Shown piece after piece: positions 1-12,886 of a stretch of 64,000 nucleotides of DNA. This DNA is from Fratercula arctica (taxonomy: Eukaryota > Chordata > Aves > Charadriiformes > Alcidae): positions 31,872,355 through 31,936,354 of the forward strand of contig CANTUZ010000007.1 in assembly GCA_947846985.1 (NCBI GenBank), written 5' to 3'. The position numbers and the translations under genes were made by a program. Below the pieces are notes generated by a model. It did no database searches. It saw only the letters and a program-made list of their open reading frames with translations, and had not been told where the DNA came from. Numbering within the stretch: position 1 is the first letter of the stretch; every line of letters starts with the position of its first letter.

Positions 1-1674
1 AAAAAATGGAGGATATACACATTAGGATAGTCACTGGAACCTCGTATGCATCATTCAAGAGAAAAAGTTTAAAAATAATGAAAATACAAGCACAACAAAT
101 CAAGGAGAGCTGAAAATATTAGCTCTTTTAAAAACAGAAATTAATTAGTCTTACTATGTTTTGCTTATGCACACATACAATGTATTCAAAGCAAGAAAAC
201 TAGAGAAAGTGAAAGGTTTGCAATACCTTGGGAATCAGTACTTAATTAGCACTGCTAACTTACAAAATTCAAGCTTCATATTCCAAGACATAAAGGGACT
301 GCTATATAATTAACTTTGTGGTAAACACTGTAAGAAAACAGTCAGAACTTGCAACTTCAAAATGACACCAAGTTGCTACGGGAAACAGACAGATGATGGG
401 AGAACATACTGTGGTTGTCAGCATTTAAGTTCTCATCTCAAAACCACAACACAAAGAAAGATGTTAACCAAAATGCATGCCCTCCCACCCCAGCCCAACA
501 AGAAGCACACCATGGAAAAAAAAAAAAAAAAAAAAAAGGTGATAGAGTTGAATCTGTGCTACATGAAGTTAAATTAATGAGACCTCAACATAATCACAGT
601 GTAGTAGTAGGAGTGCTGTCACAGAATCACCAAATGAAAAGTTATGCTGTGTTTAAAACATGCCCTGGAGACAAGAGATTCAGTTACCTGTCAGATGAAG
701 GGAACCAAGCCTATTAATGCGAAACTGCTTGAATGTATCTGCTATTTTGAGCCTTAGGAGTTTTTAAGGAAAACCATTAACAAGTTGCAAACCCAGCCAT
801 CAGTGAATTCACTAGCAAAGTACACAAATTATAGGGCCATAGTGCTGATTTCCTCACATTATATGTATTAGAATATTTGCAGTACCAGGATCCCTGGGAA
901 CAGCAACAGGTCCAACTGTTTTCCAGTGGAGGCAGCTGGCAAGGTAGGGATTGGCAGATAGAGGCAGCGTATTAACAAGCACAATTGCATGTTTTCACAA
1001 ACTGCAGAAAATTTAGTCATACATCTTCCACTGTTGTCACTGGTCTTTAGCCTCACTTTGTAAATATTTGGGAGGCAGAATGACATCTGGCAACTTTAAA
1101 AAGTTATTTAGCACCTACTTCGTGAAAAAAGTTGGAATGAAGAAATAGGCATTCTATAAATGAAGGTTCTGTTGTTTGTCCTTTGCATGAAATATTTGTC
1201 AAAATACTAAAAAAAAAAGTCTAGATATTTTCCATTGAAGACCTTCAAAATCAGTACCATAAATGTCTTTAAAAATCTTAATCCCATATCTTCCTATCAT
1301 AGTATTCACACTACTTAAATGTTTTAAGAGATTTTAAAATTGTCTTTTCCTCCAGTGCTACCTTCCCTCCAGACTTCCCGTCCAATCTAGACATTTTCTA
1401 TGATTCTCCTCCCAAACTACTACATAACTTAGAACACATACTGAGGTTCCTACTAAACTTAACTAGAAGTACTGCATAGACACACTGACCTGCTGTGGTT
1501 GCAGTAGCTATTTTCTGAGTATGGAAATTATTCCTAGCTTTTTATTTTCAGATGTTTCATAATATAGACAAATTTCAAGGTTTGTGATATCTTAAGTATC
1601 TTTTAAAAATAGACAATTAATTGAACTGTTAGGGATTTTTTTTTTTTTTAAAAAGTACATTTATAAATCATTAC
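1..1674 (-). other. intron-like DNA at left edge
   Basis: No exon of the CNK PH domain and no repeat family was recognised. It contains a poly-A tract at 516-537 and a T-rich run near 1636-1649. It is probably the next intron if the 1675 microexon is real. Confidence 0.45.
516..537 (+). repeat. poly-A tract (22)
   Basis: A homopolymer run with no retroelement recognised beside it. Confidence 0.9.
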
Positions 1675-1723
1675 CTTCCTCATGGATGTGTTTCCTTGAC
1701 GGTCAATGGCAGAACTAGCATAT
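1675..1723 (-). CDS. candidate 49-nt microexon of the CNKSR2-like gene
   Basis: A 49-nt segment follows a strong acceptor (TTCCTCTCTGTTCTAG) and precedes the donor GTAATG. With the two bases carried over from the 11246 segment it reads RYASSAIDRQGNTSMRK and ends in phase 0. SSA..., then Gln, Gly, Thr and terminal basic residues vaguely resemble the CNKSR3 stretch around HSSATIPFQEEGTKKK, and the position would fit the Ser/Lys-rich segment before the PH domain in CNKSR2. The similarity is weak and may be chance. If real, the PH-domain exons lie beyond the left edge. Confidence 0.42.
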
Positions 1724-4700
1724 CTAGAACAGAGAGGAAGAAAGATGTCAAATAACTACAGAAAAAAGAATAATAATCTGAATAAGCAGTGCATATACAC
1801 ATACATTCTATGCATTTCCAAATGTATACTTACAGATGTAATCATGTTTCAAAAGTTATTTAAGATGTAGCACGTAAAACATGAGGCCCTTTGGAAATGT
1901 AACCATTGTTTGCAATGAACAGTGCTAATGTTATTAAGACACACAAACCTATTCTTAATATTCTGACTCAAGAACACATAAATAATATGAGAATATCTGG
2001 TTCTGATTCAATCACTGGCCTAAAAATACTCAACCCTGATCAGCTGAAATGCAAAAGCAACTAATACAACTCCTCCCTCCTTGGGACTAGACTCTTAGGA
2101 CATATAAATCATTGATTCTTTGTTGCAGGGCTAACTCTTATTTGCACATTTCTTTCAGCATCACCAACATTTAACAGAGGTATGGCGGATTCCTAGTGTC
2201 CAGACTAAAATGGGAAAGAGTAAGTAAAACAGGAAAAAGTTAGAAATACAAATTAATAATTTAGCAATTTTGTTTTGAAAATAATTTGCATTTTAATACA
2301 TAGCAGCTTACAGATACGTATTTGAAATGATATTCTGACCTTTAGCAAAGACTCCTACGTGTTCCATATCTTGCCAAGTTGGTTCCTTTGCATGTTATTA
2401 CAGAATCAAATCAAGGATAACCAGAATTGCTTAGTATGTGTCTGTCTTTGAGTTATTTTTTGGCTAGCTTAACTTCAGCAATGTGTAAGCACATGTATAA
2501 ACACCCAGACATTAATATGTGTGTAACTATCTGGCCAAATTTGACATGACTGTCAGATATGTTTGCCAGGTACAGAGAAAGTCTAATATCTTCTTTTGTT
2601 CTGTTCTTTCCCCACCACCTCCTCTTTCAAATTCTGAAAGCACTTAAACACAGGAAATTCATAAAGACCACAGCCATTCAGCAGTTAACTAGAAAATTTA
2701 GATCATCAGAAAAATATTTTTGCAGGACTGATATATCCTAGCAGTATCCTTTTGGCTGGCAAAGAAGGAATGCGACAGTTACATTTTCTATTAGAAGGAA
2801 GTGTGGTGACCACACTGATGTAAAGAATAGAAACTCTTAGCAACAAAATGAACACCAAGTAAACTTTCCCAAACTAACTTCAATGTGGGCTCCAACTCCT
2901 GCTACAGTTTAGTTGTTACACTTTTTAACATCAATATCCCTGTATTAAAGAAACTGGCATCCTGCTCAATTTGCAAAAAGGCTATTGCAGAGCACAGTTT
3001 GAAGTTCTAAATCCCTGGAGAAGGTCCAGGCAAAGTCTCACTTTTCTGAAGATGTGTGATTAGCGTCCTGACACAATGGTACCGCACAATATTTTAGGTT
3101 AGAAAGGGAAAAGCCTGACAGAGTCCCAGTTCTGTAGGCCTGTTTGTGAATTTTTCATTTATTAAGGGGACATTTTCTGCATACCTTTCTCATATAAACA
3201 ATATGCATATAATAATTTGTCTCTATATAGTTAGTAGCAGTTGTATTCCTAAATCCTTTTGAAACACTACAATAGTCAAGGCTGTTAGGTAGGTGCAGAC
3301 ATAGCAGTGGTCCTCCAAAATATTTATAGCGTGCAGTTCTGATTCTTTAGCATTAAAGAGGACAGAGGGAAGCTGAAAAGAAACTCATCTAACTGTCTCT
3401 CAAGGCAACCCAGGGCAATGCTATGGAAGTTTATGAACGCAGGAGTGTTCTGAAGGGAATAAATAGGAAATAAATATTCAATGTCTCCTTGAATAAAGGA
3501 GCTGTAGAAGTTATATAAAATTAGCAGTTAGCTTCTTTTGTTTTGAACATGTATTCATTAACACACAATTAAAGTTTTTGGCACTCACAGCATCCTGCAG
3601 CAAAGAGTTCCACAACATTTTGCTACAGGTTGCCATGGATACCAAAAACTTACAGAGACTTTAAAATGCAAAAATACTATCTATGGTATATGTGAGCTTT
3701 CTCCTGGAGTTCTCTAAAGGCTAGAGAACAAATCAGGAAAGCATCACCAGAAGCCATTCCTTATACAATTACAGACAGTATTGGCCATTGATGGAAACAG
3801 GACACTGAATTAGGGTCAGATTTGTCTGTTCTAGCACAGAAATTCTTAGATACACAACTTCCTCTCATGTTTTCAAAGGTAAGAAAAAGGAGAAGTGGGA
3901 AAACAATAAAAATGTAAATGTTTTTGCATATGTCATAAATAGAAAAGGAGTGCAAGAATGGGAAAGGAATTGAGGGGGAAAATTAGAAAGGAATAAAAGG
4001 GTTTTGGACATTTTAAACATATTCCCAAATTCTGTTGGTCATAACAACAATAACATCTGTTTTAAGTCACCAAGACAGGAAGTAGCATTTTCTCATTTGA
4101 TCATTTCCTTTGTTGCGAGAAATCAAATTTACCACTAGAAAGAATTCCTGCATTGTCAATGAAAAGCATTTCTCAGTCCCGAGGCAAAGGAGGTTTCCAG
4201 GCTGCATAGATGGGATGCATAACATTAAAATTAAAATCATAAAAGTTAAATAGGCAAGACTTAAAAATTCTGAGCTGTCTGTAGATTAAAAGGATTGAAA
4301 GAAACAACTAAAACCCCCAAAAGTTAAACTTACAACTTTTGGTAAAGCAATGGACAGACGCCCAAACCGCTGCAAGGCAGATTTTATCATTAATGCTCCA
4401 TTTCTGTCTGCCCATGAGAATGCCATAAATGCACTTCAATCCTGCTGGGCATTTCCCCCCTGATTTCTGGTCTGGTTCTTTAATCATGGCTTTGACCCAT
4501 CTGGAAAGTGTCAGTTTCGATGCTTCCATTCTTTCTCTCAGCCAATATACAATATGAATAATACATCTGTGTTTTTATCTGAAAAGTCCTTAGTGAAGTT
4601 TCATTTGCTTCCATGCAAACACAATAATGCGTCTCCTTACAGTAATCACAGACTCTTACCAGCAAAAATGTTGTAAAGTTATAGAAGCAGTCTGCAATCA

Positions 4701-7700
4701 GACTTTTGATAGCTCTTCGAAAGCTGGCATCTTATGAAAGGTCAGAAATAGGTGTCCTGATGTACAATGAGCTTAATTTTTCTATTTGGGAACAGTTTTC
4801 AACAGTCTGCAGAAGGTTTGTTTAAATTTTTAAAAAGATTTTATGTCTATCAAATACTCCTCCCCAAATTTAATTATTCCTCAAATATTCAGATCTACAG
4901 ATCACAGACGAAGAAATACTGATCTTTTCTTCTCTTTAGACAAGTAAATTCCCTTTGTGGAAGTGACAGAACCAATTAATTTAGACATAGAGGAACCCTA
5001 GTACCTTGTCTATTCTGGTTGAATATTCCATATCATTTTTGCTTGAGTTATTCTTCACCTTTCTTTTTAGGAAAACAGTTGTTACAGAAGTGAAAGGGAA
5101 AAGAATAAGGGGCGGAGGGTGGGGGGTGGGAGGGAAGGCATGTGCAGTGATATGGTTGTAATGGCCTGGACTGATATTTCTCAAGTCAATTTAAACAGTT
5201 GATCTTCTACTAAACGCTTGTTTTCTTGTTCATGCATAATACTGCTTTTGAAATAAACTGCAGAATCTAGAAAAGGGAGGACCAATCACTTACAAGTAAC
5301 TTACACCAATTTAAAGAAAAAATAACACATCAAACAATTATTTCAAGATGTTTGCAGAAACATTCATTGGATAATATGACAAAAAAGGCAAAATACTAAG
5401 AAAATAACTGCAAAACGTTAAATGAAATTTAATTGTGTAATAAAATTCATTCTCAAAATACTTCTTCTATCATACAATTTTCCTCAAATGGATTTCTGAG
5501 GTATTCCTATTTGACAGAAATACGAAGGATTTCAGTCACGTCTGTTCTTAGTTTTGATATGCTCTGCCTAGCTGCGTGTCATGTATTAGAATTTCTAGGG
5601 ATAAAAAGGTTGCCTCCCTCCTTATCTATTCTTCAGAACTTTTGAGTAAATTATATGTTGGAAGCAAACTGAAACAAACATAAAAAGCAAAGAAGAATTA
5701 GAGAAACACAGGTACTAAGAAGCAAGCACAGATGAAGGTTAAATACAGTCTGTCTCTGGTCTTAGTACTAGATGTACACTGACTTAGCATTCAATCAGAA
5801 TGATGATGCTGAACATAGGGCTAAAGTGGAAAGGTTAACAAGAATGAGCTAAAAAAAGGTGGAAATTACTTTGACCTAGGTGGAAGCAAAACACTGAGAA
5901 TTTAAAGGACTCAAGTAGGTGTGGTAACTTCCAACTTGCATCTTAAAGGACATGCAAATGAAGTGCAAGTCTAGTGATAAGATTTATAATCAGGATTTTC
6001 AAATGAGAAACAGTGTTGTATGATTAGAAAACAGCAATAATGAATCTCTAGAAAACAAATTAGAATGGAAAAATCTGGAAGTACACAGGATAGTACAAGT
6101 ACTATATTCCAGTTTCATGTATTTGATAAAAGCTGTAAGAATCAGAATGTAAAGACATATCTGATAAAAGATTTCTAACAAATGTTGAGAATTGTCACCT
6201 ACCAAATACTGAATATGTGAAATCAACAGTGTAGCCGCATACATCGCTGCACTTTTGCTATCAGAGCAGTTATATCCATTTAGGAGCATCACCAGAATTC
6301 TAAGTATCCTGTGTTTTCTGTTCATATAAAAGTTCCTCTTATAGCAAACAGAAGTGACTGGCTATTTCTTCCTGAAACAAGTATCACTAAACAACTGTAA
6401 CTGTGAATACTGCCTCCATGTTGACATTCCTCTTTTCCTTTTGAGGAACATATTTTCATTTTCTACCACAGCAAGATAACAACACAGCTTTAATTGTCCC
6501 ATAAACTCTAGTAAGGAAATAATGTTTTATCTTGTAAAATTTCTAGAGTATCTGTTGAAAACAATGACTGGTTTTAACCAGCTGCATACAATTTAAGCAC
6601 CCCTTGATCACATAAGCAATGCTCAAAAAGGTCAAATAAAATGGCTGTTACACATTATCAGTGTTCTTAATTATAACATCCCAATTCTCCTTCTATTACC
6701 TCCAGGGTCATTAAATCCATCACTAAATGGAAGTTACAACTGTATCAGAACAAACTGATGTATCTTATTAGATTGCTATTGTTTTGACTTCTCCACAGGG
6801 GAAAGGATAGAGATGATAAATCCCAATGAATCTAGAAACAAGAATAATTACTTTGGGTGTTGCTTACCTTTCACCTTATCTTTGGTATCTGTAATAGTTA
6901 CAATCTATGTTGTTGGCTTTTTTTAAGCTCCTACTCTGGCAGTAATGGATGGAATTATAAATTAGAAGTATTATAAAACTACTCTAGTTATAACAAACTG
7001 CTAATAATATTTACCATTGATTAAACAATAAATTTAAATACTAATAATTTCTTTGATTTGTATTTATTTATTTGACCAAACAGAGCAATCCAAACTTATC
7101 TTTAGACTATTCCATTTTGCAATTAGTTTATTATCTATAACATTTTCCAGTAGTTATAAAAAGAAAACTCTTCACCAGAATTTACTCTTGGAACAGAGAT
7201 AATGGAGTATAAATTACTGGGTAGTGTATTTGATGTTCTGTCATGGTACAACATGCTCTGATCATTCTGATGGGACCTATGTGTAATGTCCAAGTTGATG
7301 CACAGTCCATAAACAGACTATTTTGAGAACTCTTCTTTCTGTGTAGGATGCCTGCTGTTTCATAAGGTTACATAAACGCAGGATCTCACACACACCACAT
7401 ATTTGATCAAGAGGTAATTTCAAAGCTGCTGCTTAAACGTTATGGACAACAGTGAAGCCTGCGTTTGAAAATACACTGATAGTTCCCACTGCCACCTGGA
7501 TACTTAGAAGCACGTGGCAATTGGAAACACGGAGAGCTTGACTAACAGCTCTATTGATCCACAGCAGCTATGAACAACTAGAAAATGGCTTCTATCATCC
7601 TGCTATTTTTTACGTGGCAAATACTTGGGAGATGTAAATTTCTAGGTGCAAGAGGCATGTAAAACTCCTTTCAACCTTCATGTCTCACGTTCTGAATTAC

Positions 7701-9034
7701 TTCAAGTGCAATCTGGTTGTAGCTAAGGGTCAAGGCCACCAGAATTAACTTGATAAAAAAAAATTCAACATATTAGAAAATATATTTGTGAAGAAAAGTA
7801 TTGTACCTTATGTGTTCTTGTGAACCAGCCATAATTAGCAAATTGGATTTATCTACCTGGTCACAGGGATGTATTTTTAACTACATTGCCTGGATTCATT
7901 ATTTATATTTAGGTTATTAGAACCTCCATAGCTTATGTAATGTATTCTTGTCACAACAAGTAAATAGCCACTGCAAATTAATTATTTAGTATTTTGTAGT
8001 GAGATTTGAAATCCCTTCTCAGTTCCATGCTGGCTCAGCTACAGGCTCAGAACTATGCGACAGGCTAATATTTGATCCTTCAAGTATCAGCCAGCTAGCT
8101 CAGATGCATCTGTACTGGTCTGCAGTCACTGCAATACAAAGTTATTTTCAAAATATTTATCTTTTCTTACCTCTCCAGCATTAACCACAACTGAAAAAAA
8201 ATAGTTTCCAAAGTATGTTGCTGTGGATGTGTTTGGAACAATTTTTAAGTGTTAATATTTACAAAGACAAAATGTGTTATGAAAAAGAACCTGAGCAGCA
8301 TGGAAGCTAAATGCAAATAGTCATAAAAACTGTCTTTTCAACTAGCAGTTGTGCAATGCATCAATGATACAATTCTTTTCTGCCTTGTCTTTCCCTTGCA
8401 GGCCTGTGTGGTTAGCTAAGCAGAGATCTTCAAACCCAAGGTCTCTGTAATGATGTCATGGTTATATTACACACGCGTGTCTAGAATCCACAGACGTCAA
8501 GGTTTCCTATTACTAGAAAAAAAATTTCTCATAAAGTAAAATGAAGATCAAAGAACACAGCGACCCTGCTAAGCATATAGTCAGATATTTGTTGGTAAAA
8601 CAGCTGCAGCAGGGACTACATGTTAAATGCCCACTACCTCTTCCTCATTTGTGAAACAGTAACAAACAGGGTAAACCGCTTCCAGTAAAAAGGAAAACAA
8701 ATCGTCTGCTTCTTCAGGAAGCGTTTAATTTAGTTTACCTTCCTAAAACCTCAGAACACTTACACATTTAGTGACTCCACTTCCAATTGCAGAGTATAAT
8801 TTCCTAAATCATGACACCTGCTCAGAAGTGAAGCGTCATAACTTGCCTGTGGCTGCCCTACTTTTCTAGTCACAAGACTGCTTATAAGTAGAGCTCAGAT
8901 TTTCTGCACTGGTCAGGTAGGGGCAGAGTTTAATCCGTAAATCTTTAATCTTATATCTTATGATGAGGGGTGTGGGTGCTCTGCATAGATAGTGAAAGTC
9001 TAGCCCTGTGCATAGTGCTAGGGCAAATCCCATA

Positions 9035-9515
9035 CCAGGTTGGAAGGGACCTCAGGGATCATCTGGTCCAACCTTTCTTGGCAAAAGCAAAGTCTAGACA
9101 AGATGGCCCAGCACCCTGTCTATCTGAACCTTAAAGGGGTCCAATGATGGGGAATCCACCACTTCCCCAGAGAGATTATTCCAACAGTAGATTGTTCTGT
9201 GAAAAATTTTCTTATTGTGTCCAATCAGAATCTCCGCTAGAGTCACTTGTACCCATTACCCCTCGTCTTTTCCATGTGACTCCCTTGTAAAAAGGGAGTC
9301 TCCGTCTTCTTTGTAGCCACCCTTTAAATACTGGAACATGGTGATAAGTTCTCCTCTAAGCCTTCTTTTCCCAAGGCCGAACAAACCCAGTTCTCTCAGC
9401 CTTTCCTCATATGGCAGGCTTCCCAGTCCTTTGATCATCTTGGTGACCCTCCTCTGGACCCTCTCCAGCCTGTCCATCTGGATGGTAATGTCCCTGCCAA
9501 ACTGAGCATGTGCAG
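9035..9515 (-). mobile_element. CR1 LINE, ORF2 C-terminus and 3' UTR
   Basis: The minus strand encodes [17 protein letters not shown], then [20 protein letters not shown] and [11 protein letters not shown], the conserved C-terminus of CR1 ORF2. The plus strand shows the reverse of the 3' UTR (GGTTGGAAGGGACCTCAGGG, TGGTCCAACC). It is 5'-truncated, as is usual, and lacks a clear terminal repeat, so it is moderately old. The ORF at 9256-9558 belongs to this element, not to a host gene. Confidence 0.92.
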
Positions 9516-9647
9516 TCCTTTCAGAATAACTAGGCACACTTTGCTCTGGGAAGAACAAAATTCCTTTACAAAACTTCCTTGTGACTGCAAGAAACTATGG
9601 GTGTGGAGAAGGAAGACAAAAAAGGGGTCAGAAGTATGACTGGTTTT

Positions 9648-9673
9648 TGTGTGTGTGTGTATGTGCGTGTGTG
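9648..9673 (+). repeat. GT microsatellite
   Basis: A TGTG run with interruptions by A and C. Confidence 0.85.
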
Positions 9674-11245
9674 ATTTCTTTTTGTTGCAGAAAGCCAGGT
9701 AGGAAGGACCCGAGGGAGGGAGCAGCCATACTGGAATGAAGGAGGGTGAGAAAATGGAGTGACAAAAAGTAAGGAGAAACAAGTGTGAGTGAAGAACATG
9801 ACAACAGCACCTGGCATGACTGAGTTAGGAGACTAAGTAAAAACACTAAATATGTAAGACTGACAGAAAACAGTAAGTTCTGAAAAACCCAATATAAGAG
9901 ATAAGAGCAAAAGGTGAAATCCAGTTGTTTCTTAAGAAAAGACTGAGAATGACACACTTTTTCCCCCATGTAACCCCTGCCTTATACAAGATGGATGCTG
10001 CTTTGGTTCTGAATTGGGACTAAATGGCAAGTGGGACTATAAGAATCTACATTTAGCTGAGGTAATGGATGATGAGGTAATGGACTACTACAATGGTGGG
10101 AATGGAGAGACAAGGCTGTCTTTTATAAGATGAAGTAGAATTTTACCCTAGAAAAAGTCTTTTGAACTCCATCTTTATCTCACTTTCATCTATGATAACA
10201 GTGTTTCTCAATTTAGTTGAATGGCATTTTAAAGATGCACAGCACCCTACAACTGGGAAACATCAGTAAATTCTTACCACTACAACTGTCTTTGAAATCA
10301 GCTATGGTGTTTAATACATGTATAAAGAGGAACTACGATGTAAGAGGTAAAAGTGCTGACAATCCTGAAAAATCCTGTACGAGGTGACTTCTAGCTGTAA
10401 TGTAGTAGTATTTATACCATTGAAGAAAATCATCATCAGTTGTAAATCCTTTAGATTGGTGAAAGCACTCTAATCGTACTTAATTATTTTATATTCAGTG
10501 CATGGTTTAGCTTAAATAGGTTTAGGCCATATACAGGATAAAAAGATGTAAAAAAAGAATAATTATCCATATGAATAGATTCCAATTAAGCTTAATTAAG
10601 ACATTCTATGATACCTAAGTATCTGTTAATTCAAACTTATTCTTTTAATATGACTTATTGGATGCAACTAGAATATGAACATATTTCATCAGATAAACTG
10701 CAAAGGAAACAAATACAAAATCACTATTTTATTAATTAGAATTAGTTGATGAAATACAATTGTAAGGGACAAACCGAAGTCTCCATTGTTAGCATTTATC
10801 AAATATGAGCCAGAAATATAAACAATGACTTTTGTATAGACTGAATTAGCATTTAAATGTTCATTGAAAAATTCTGCCTGTTATTTCCAAAAATCACGTT
10901 AGATGTGCATTATGCTTTTCATCCTCAGAGTGATTCTGAAGTACTAAATTTCAAAAGTAAAAAAAAAGGGATGGGGGAAACATCTGTTACTTTGCAGTGG
11001 TATAATCCTTCCCCCTAATAATCTTTAATAAACTTACATCTGAAGTATTTTTTCAACCTTTGTAATTTGATGTATTTAGCAAATGAAAGTTATGACATTT
11101 ACTTAATGATATTAATGCTTTTCTCACTAAACCCTGAAAATTTACTCCTCAAATACTGCAACTAAATTTCTAAAAGCAAATAAGCAAATAAAATTCATAG
11201 ATAGGTTATGTATATATTTAAATACAGACTAACAGAAGTACTTAC

Positions 11246-11280
11246 CTTTCAGTATCTCCACTGACTGTGTCCCCTGCTCT
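11246..11280 (-). CDS. candidate 35-nt microexon of the CNKSR2-like gene
   Basis: A 35-nt segment lies between an excellent acceptor (TTTTTCTTCTACAG) and donor (GTAAGT) on the minus strand. Entered in phase 0, the phase left by the exon ending at 23180, it reads RAGDTVSGDTE plus two bases. Only this phase stays open through both this segment and the candidate exon at 1675. I do not recognise the peptide, and no family member known to me has an obvious counterpart. It could be an alternatively used microexon, which are common in neuronal genes, or a chance pair of splice sites. Confidence 0.42.
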
Positions 11281-12542
11281 CTGTAGAAGAAAAACAAATA
11301 GCATTAAGCATGACTAAAGACTATACTTCCTTGGTGCACTCAACATAGCAGGTATCTGCAGCGAAAGAAGTCACAGAAGCTAACCACAGTAGTCATACCA
11401 TAACTCTAAGGAAATGGAAAATCTATTTCAATTTCTAACTAAATGTTATTTCACAGTGAAGATCATATTTAAAGCAATTTGCATCTGCACTCATAAAATA
11501 GTTTCAGCTGCTGTACAGTTGTGATCAAAGCTCGTTAAAATAAGAAGGGTGATAAAAATTTGTTAGAATGTCAATTTTTGCAAAAATGTTAATATTTGAA
11601 AGGGAGTTTGTTAAGTGTAAAGGACAAATATTACAATATAGAATACAGAATTTCAGAAGAATGAACTGCAGAGGATTTTAAGAACAATTATGAACCCATC
11701 ATCAAAACTTTCTTTAATGCCATTTTATATAGTTTTACATGACTTAATACACTGGTTATTCCTCTGAGGTTTGGAAATGAACATGTCTTTTAGTAGTAAG
11801 TGATTCAGGATTAAAAATAACATCTTCAGACTATTTTTGTTACTTTAAACAAAGCTTTACAATGGAGAAGTTTTCCCACAGCTAAAAAACAGTTTCTCAT
11901 CTTGAAATTACAAAAACATATATTTTAAAATGAATGTGTATTTGTTTAAAAATGCAGAAATCTGCACTTGAAAAATCTTTGACCATATGCTTTCTGAATA
12001 ACCAAATATGAAACAAATTATTTTTTGCAAGTATAATGTTTGTGTTTAAATATCACTACTTTAGGCATACTGTAAGATATTTGATCACACGTGACTTCAG
12101 AGAACAGCTACAAAACTGAAATGCATGTTGCACAAGTACGAGACAGGAAGTCTGCTGGGTCTCTTTAACCACATGGGCTGCAGCACAGGTATATTCTAAC
12201 AGAATGCATTTCTAAAAAAACTTTAAAGCGTTCAGGGGACAAGCACACATTTTGTCACCTCCATCTTTCACATAGCCCCCTGGTATATCCACATACAGAA
12301 TCATTTATCGTCTTTTATCATGCTATTTCTAATACAGCTTGAAGCAGGCAAAAAAACCCTTAAGTGATCAAGTTACCCTGGAAATAACTAATAAGTTTGG
12401 AAGGGGATTGATGATACCACAGTAATATTAAAACATCTGAGGAATCTTGTTCATCACTTGCTTGCATCTAGTAAAATTAGACTAGTTATCTCACTTAAGA
12501 TCAGAAAGACATTTTCTCCTGAGCAAGACCACAACTTTTTCT

Positions 12543-12886
12543 TCTTTTCCGTACTGGGTTTGGGTGGTAAGGTTCTGGTAGTGGGGAGGGGGCTGGGCGG
12601 GGGCGCAGATTACAGGGATGGCTTCTGTGAGAAGCTGCTAGAAGCTGCCCCTATGTCCAATAGAGCCAATGCCACCTGGCTCCAAGATGGACCCGCCGCT
12701 GGCCAAGGCTCAGCCCATCAGCGACAGCGGTAGCACCTCTGGGATGACATACTTACAAAGGGGAAAAAAGTTACTGTGCAACAGCAATTGTAGCTGGAGA
12801 GAGGAGTGAGAATACGTGGGAGAAACAACTCTGCAGACACCAAGGTCAGTGAAGAAGTAGGGGGAGGAGGTGCAAAGATTTATTAA
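12543..12886 (+). mobile_element. LTR-type endogenous retroelement fragment of birds
   Basis: Phrases such as GGCTTCTGTGAGAAGCTGCT, AGAGCCAATGCCACCTGGCT, TCCAAGATGGACCCGCCGCT and GAGAAACAACTCTGCAGACA with CCAAGGTCAGTGAAGAAG belong to a dispersed avian repeat that I remember as an endogenous retrovirus LTR or its edge. It is far more GC-rich than its surroundings, with a G-rich start. No retroviral gag, pol or env coding sequence is visible next to it, so this is a solo or truncated piece. The short ORFs at 12458 and 12710 arise from it. Family and orientation are uncertain. Confidence 0.6.

Larger units (their letters stand above)
1724..11245 (-). other. intron-like DNA between the two candidate microexons
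   Basis: AT-rich DNA with one CR1 copy at 9.04-9.51 kb and a GT microsatellite at 9.65 kb. Several isolated splice-like sites occur (for example near 3.6, 4.32 and 4.67 kb) but none joins in phase with the chain. Confidence 0.5.

Noticed and set aside
3590..3640. Splice-like segment reading KMLWNSLLQDA
   Set aside because: Isolated, of unfixed frame and with no link to the gene chain.
4308..4529. Minus ORF with possible microexon RFGRLSIALPKV before GTAAGT at 4326
   Set aside because: Entry and exit are in phase 0, which does not fit between the 11246 and 1675 segments, and no protein similarity was recognised.
9256..9558. 100-residue minus ORF as host gene
   Set aside because: It is the C-terminus of CR1 ORF2.
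12458..12733. 91-residue plus ORF
   Set aside because: It is built from the GC-rich LTR-like repeat.
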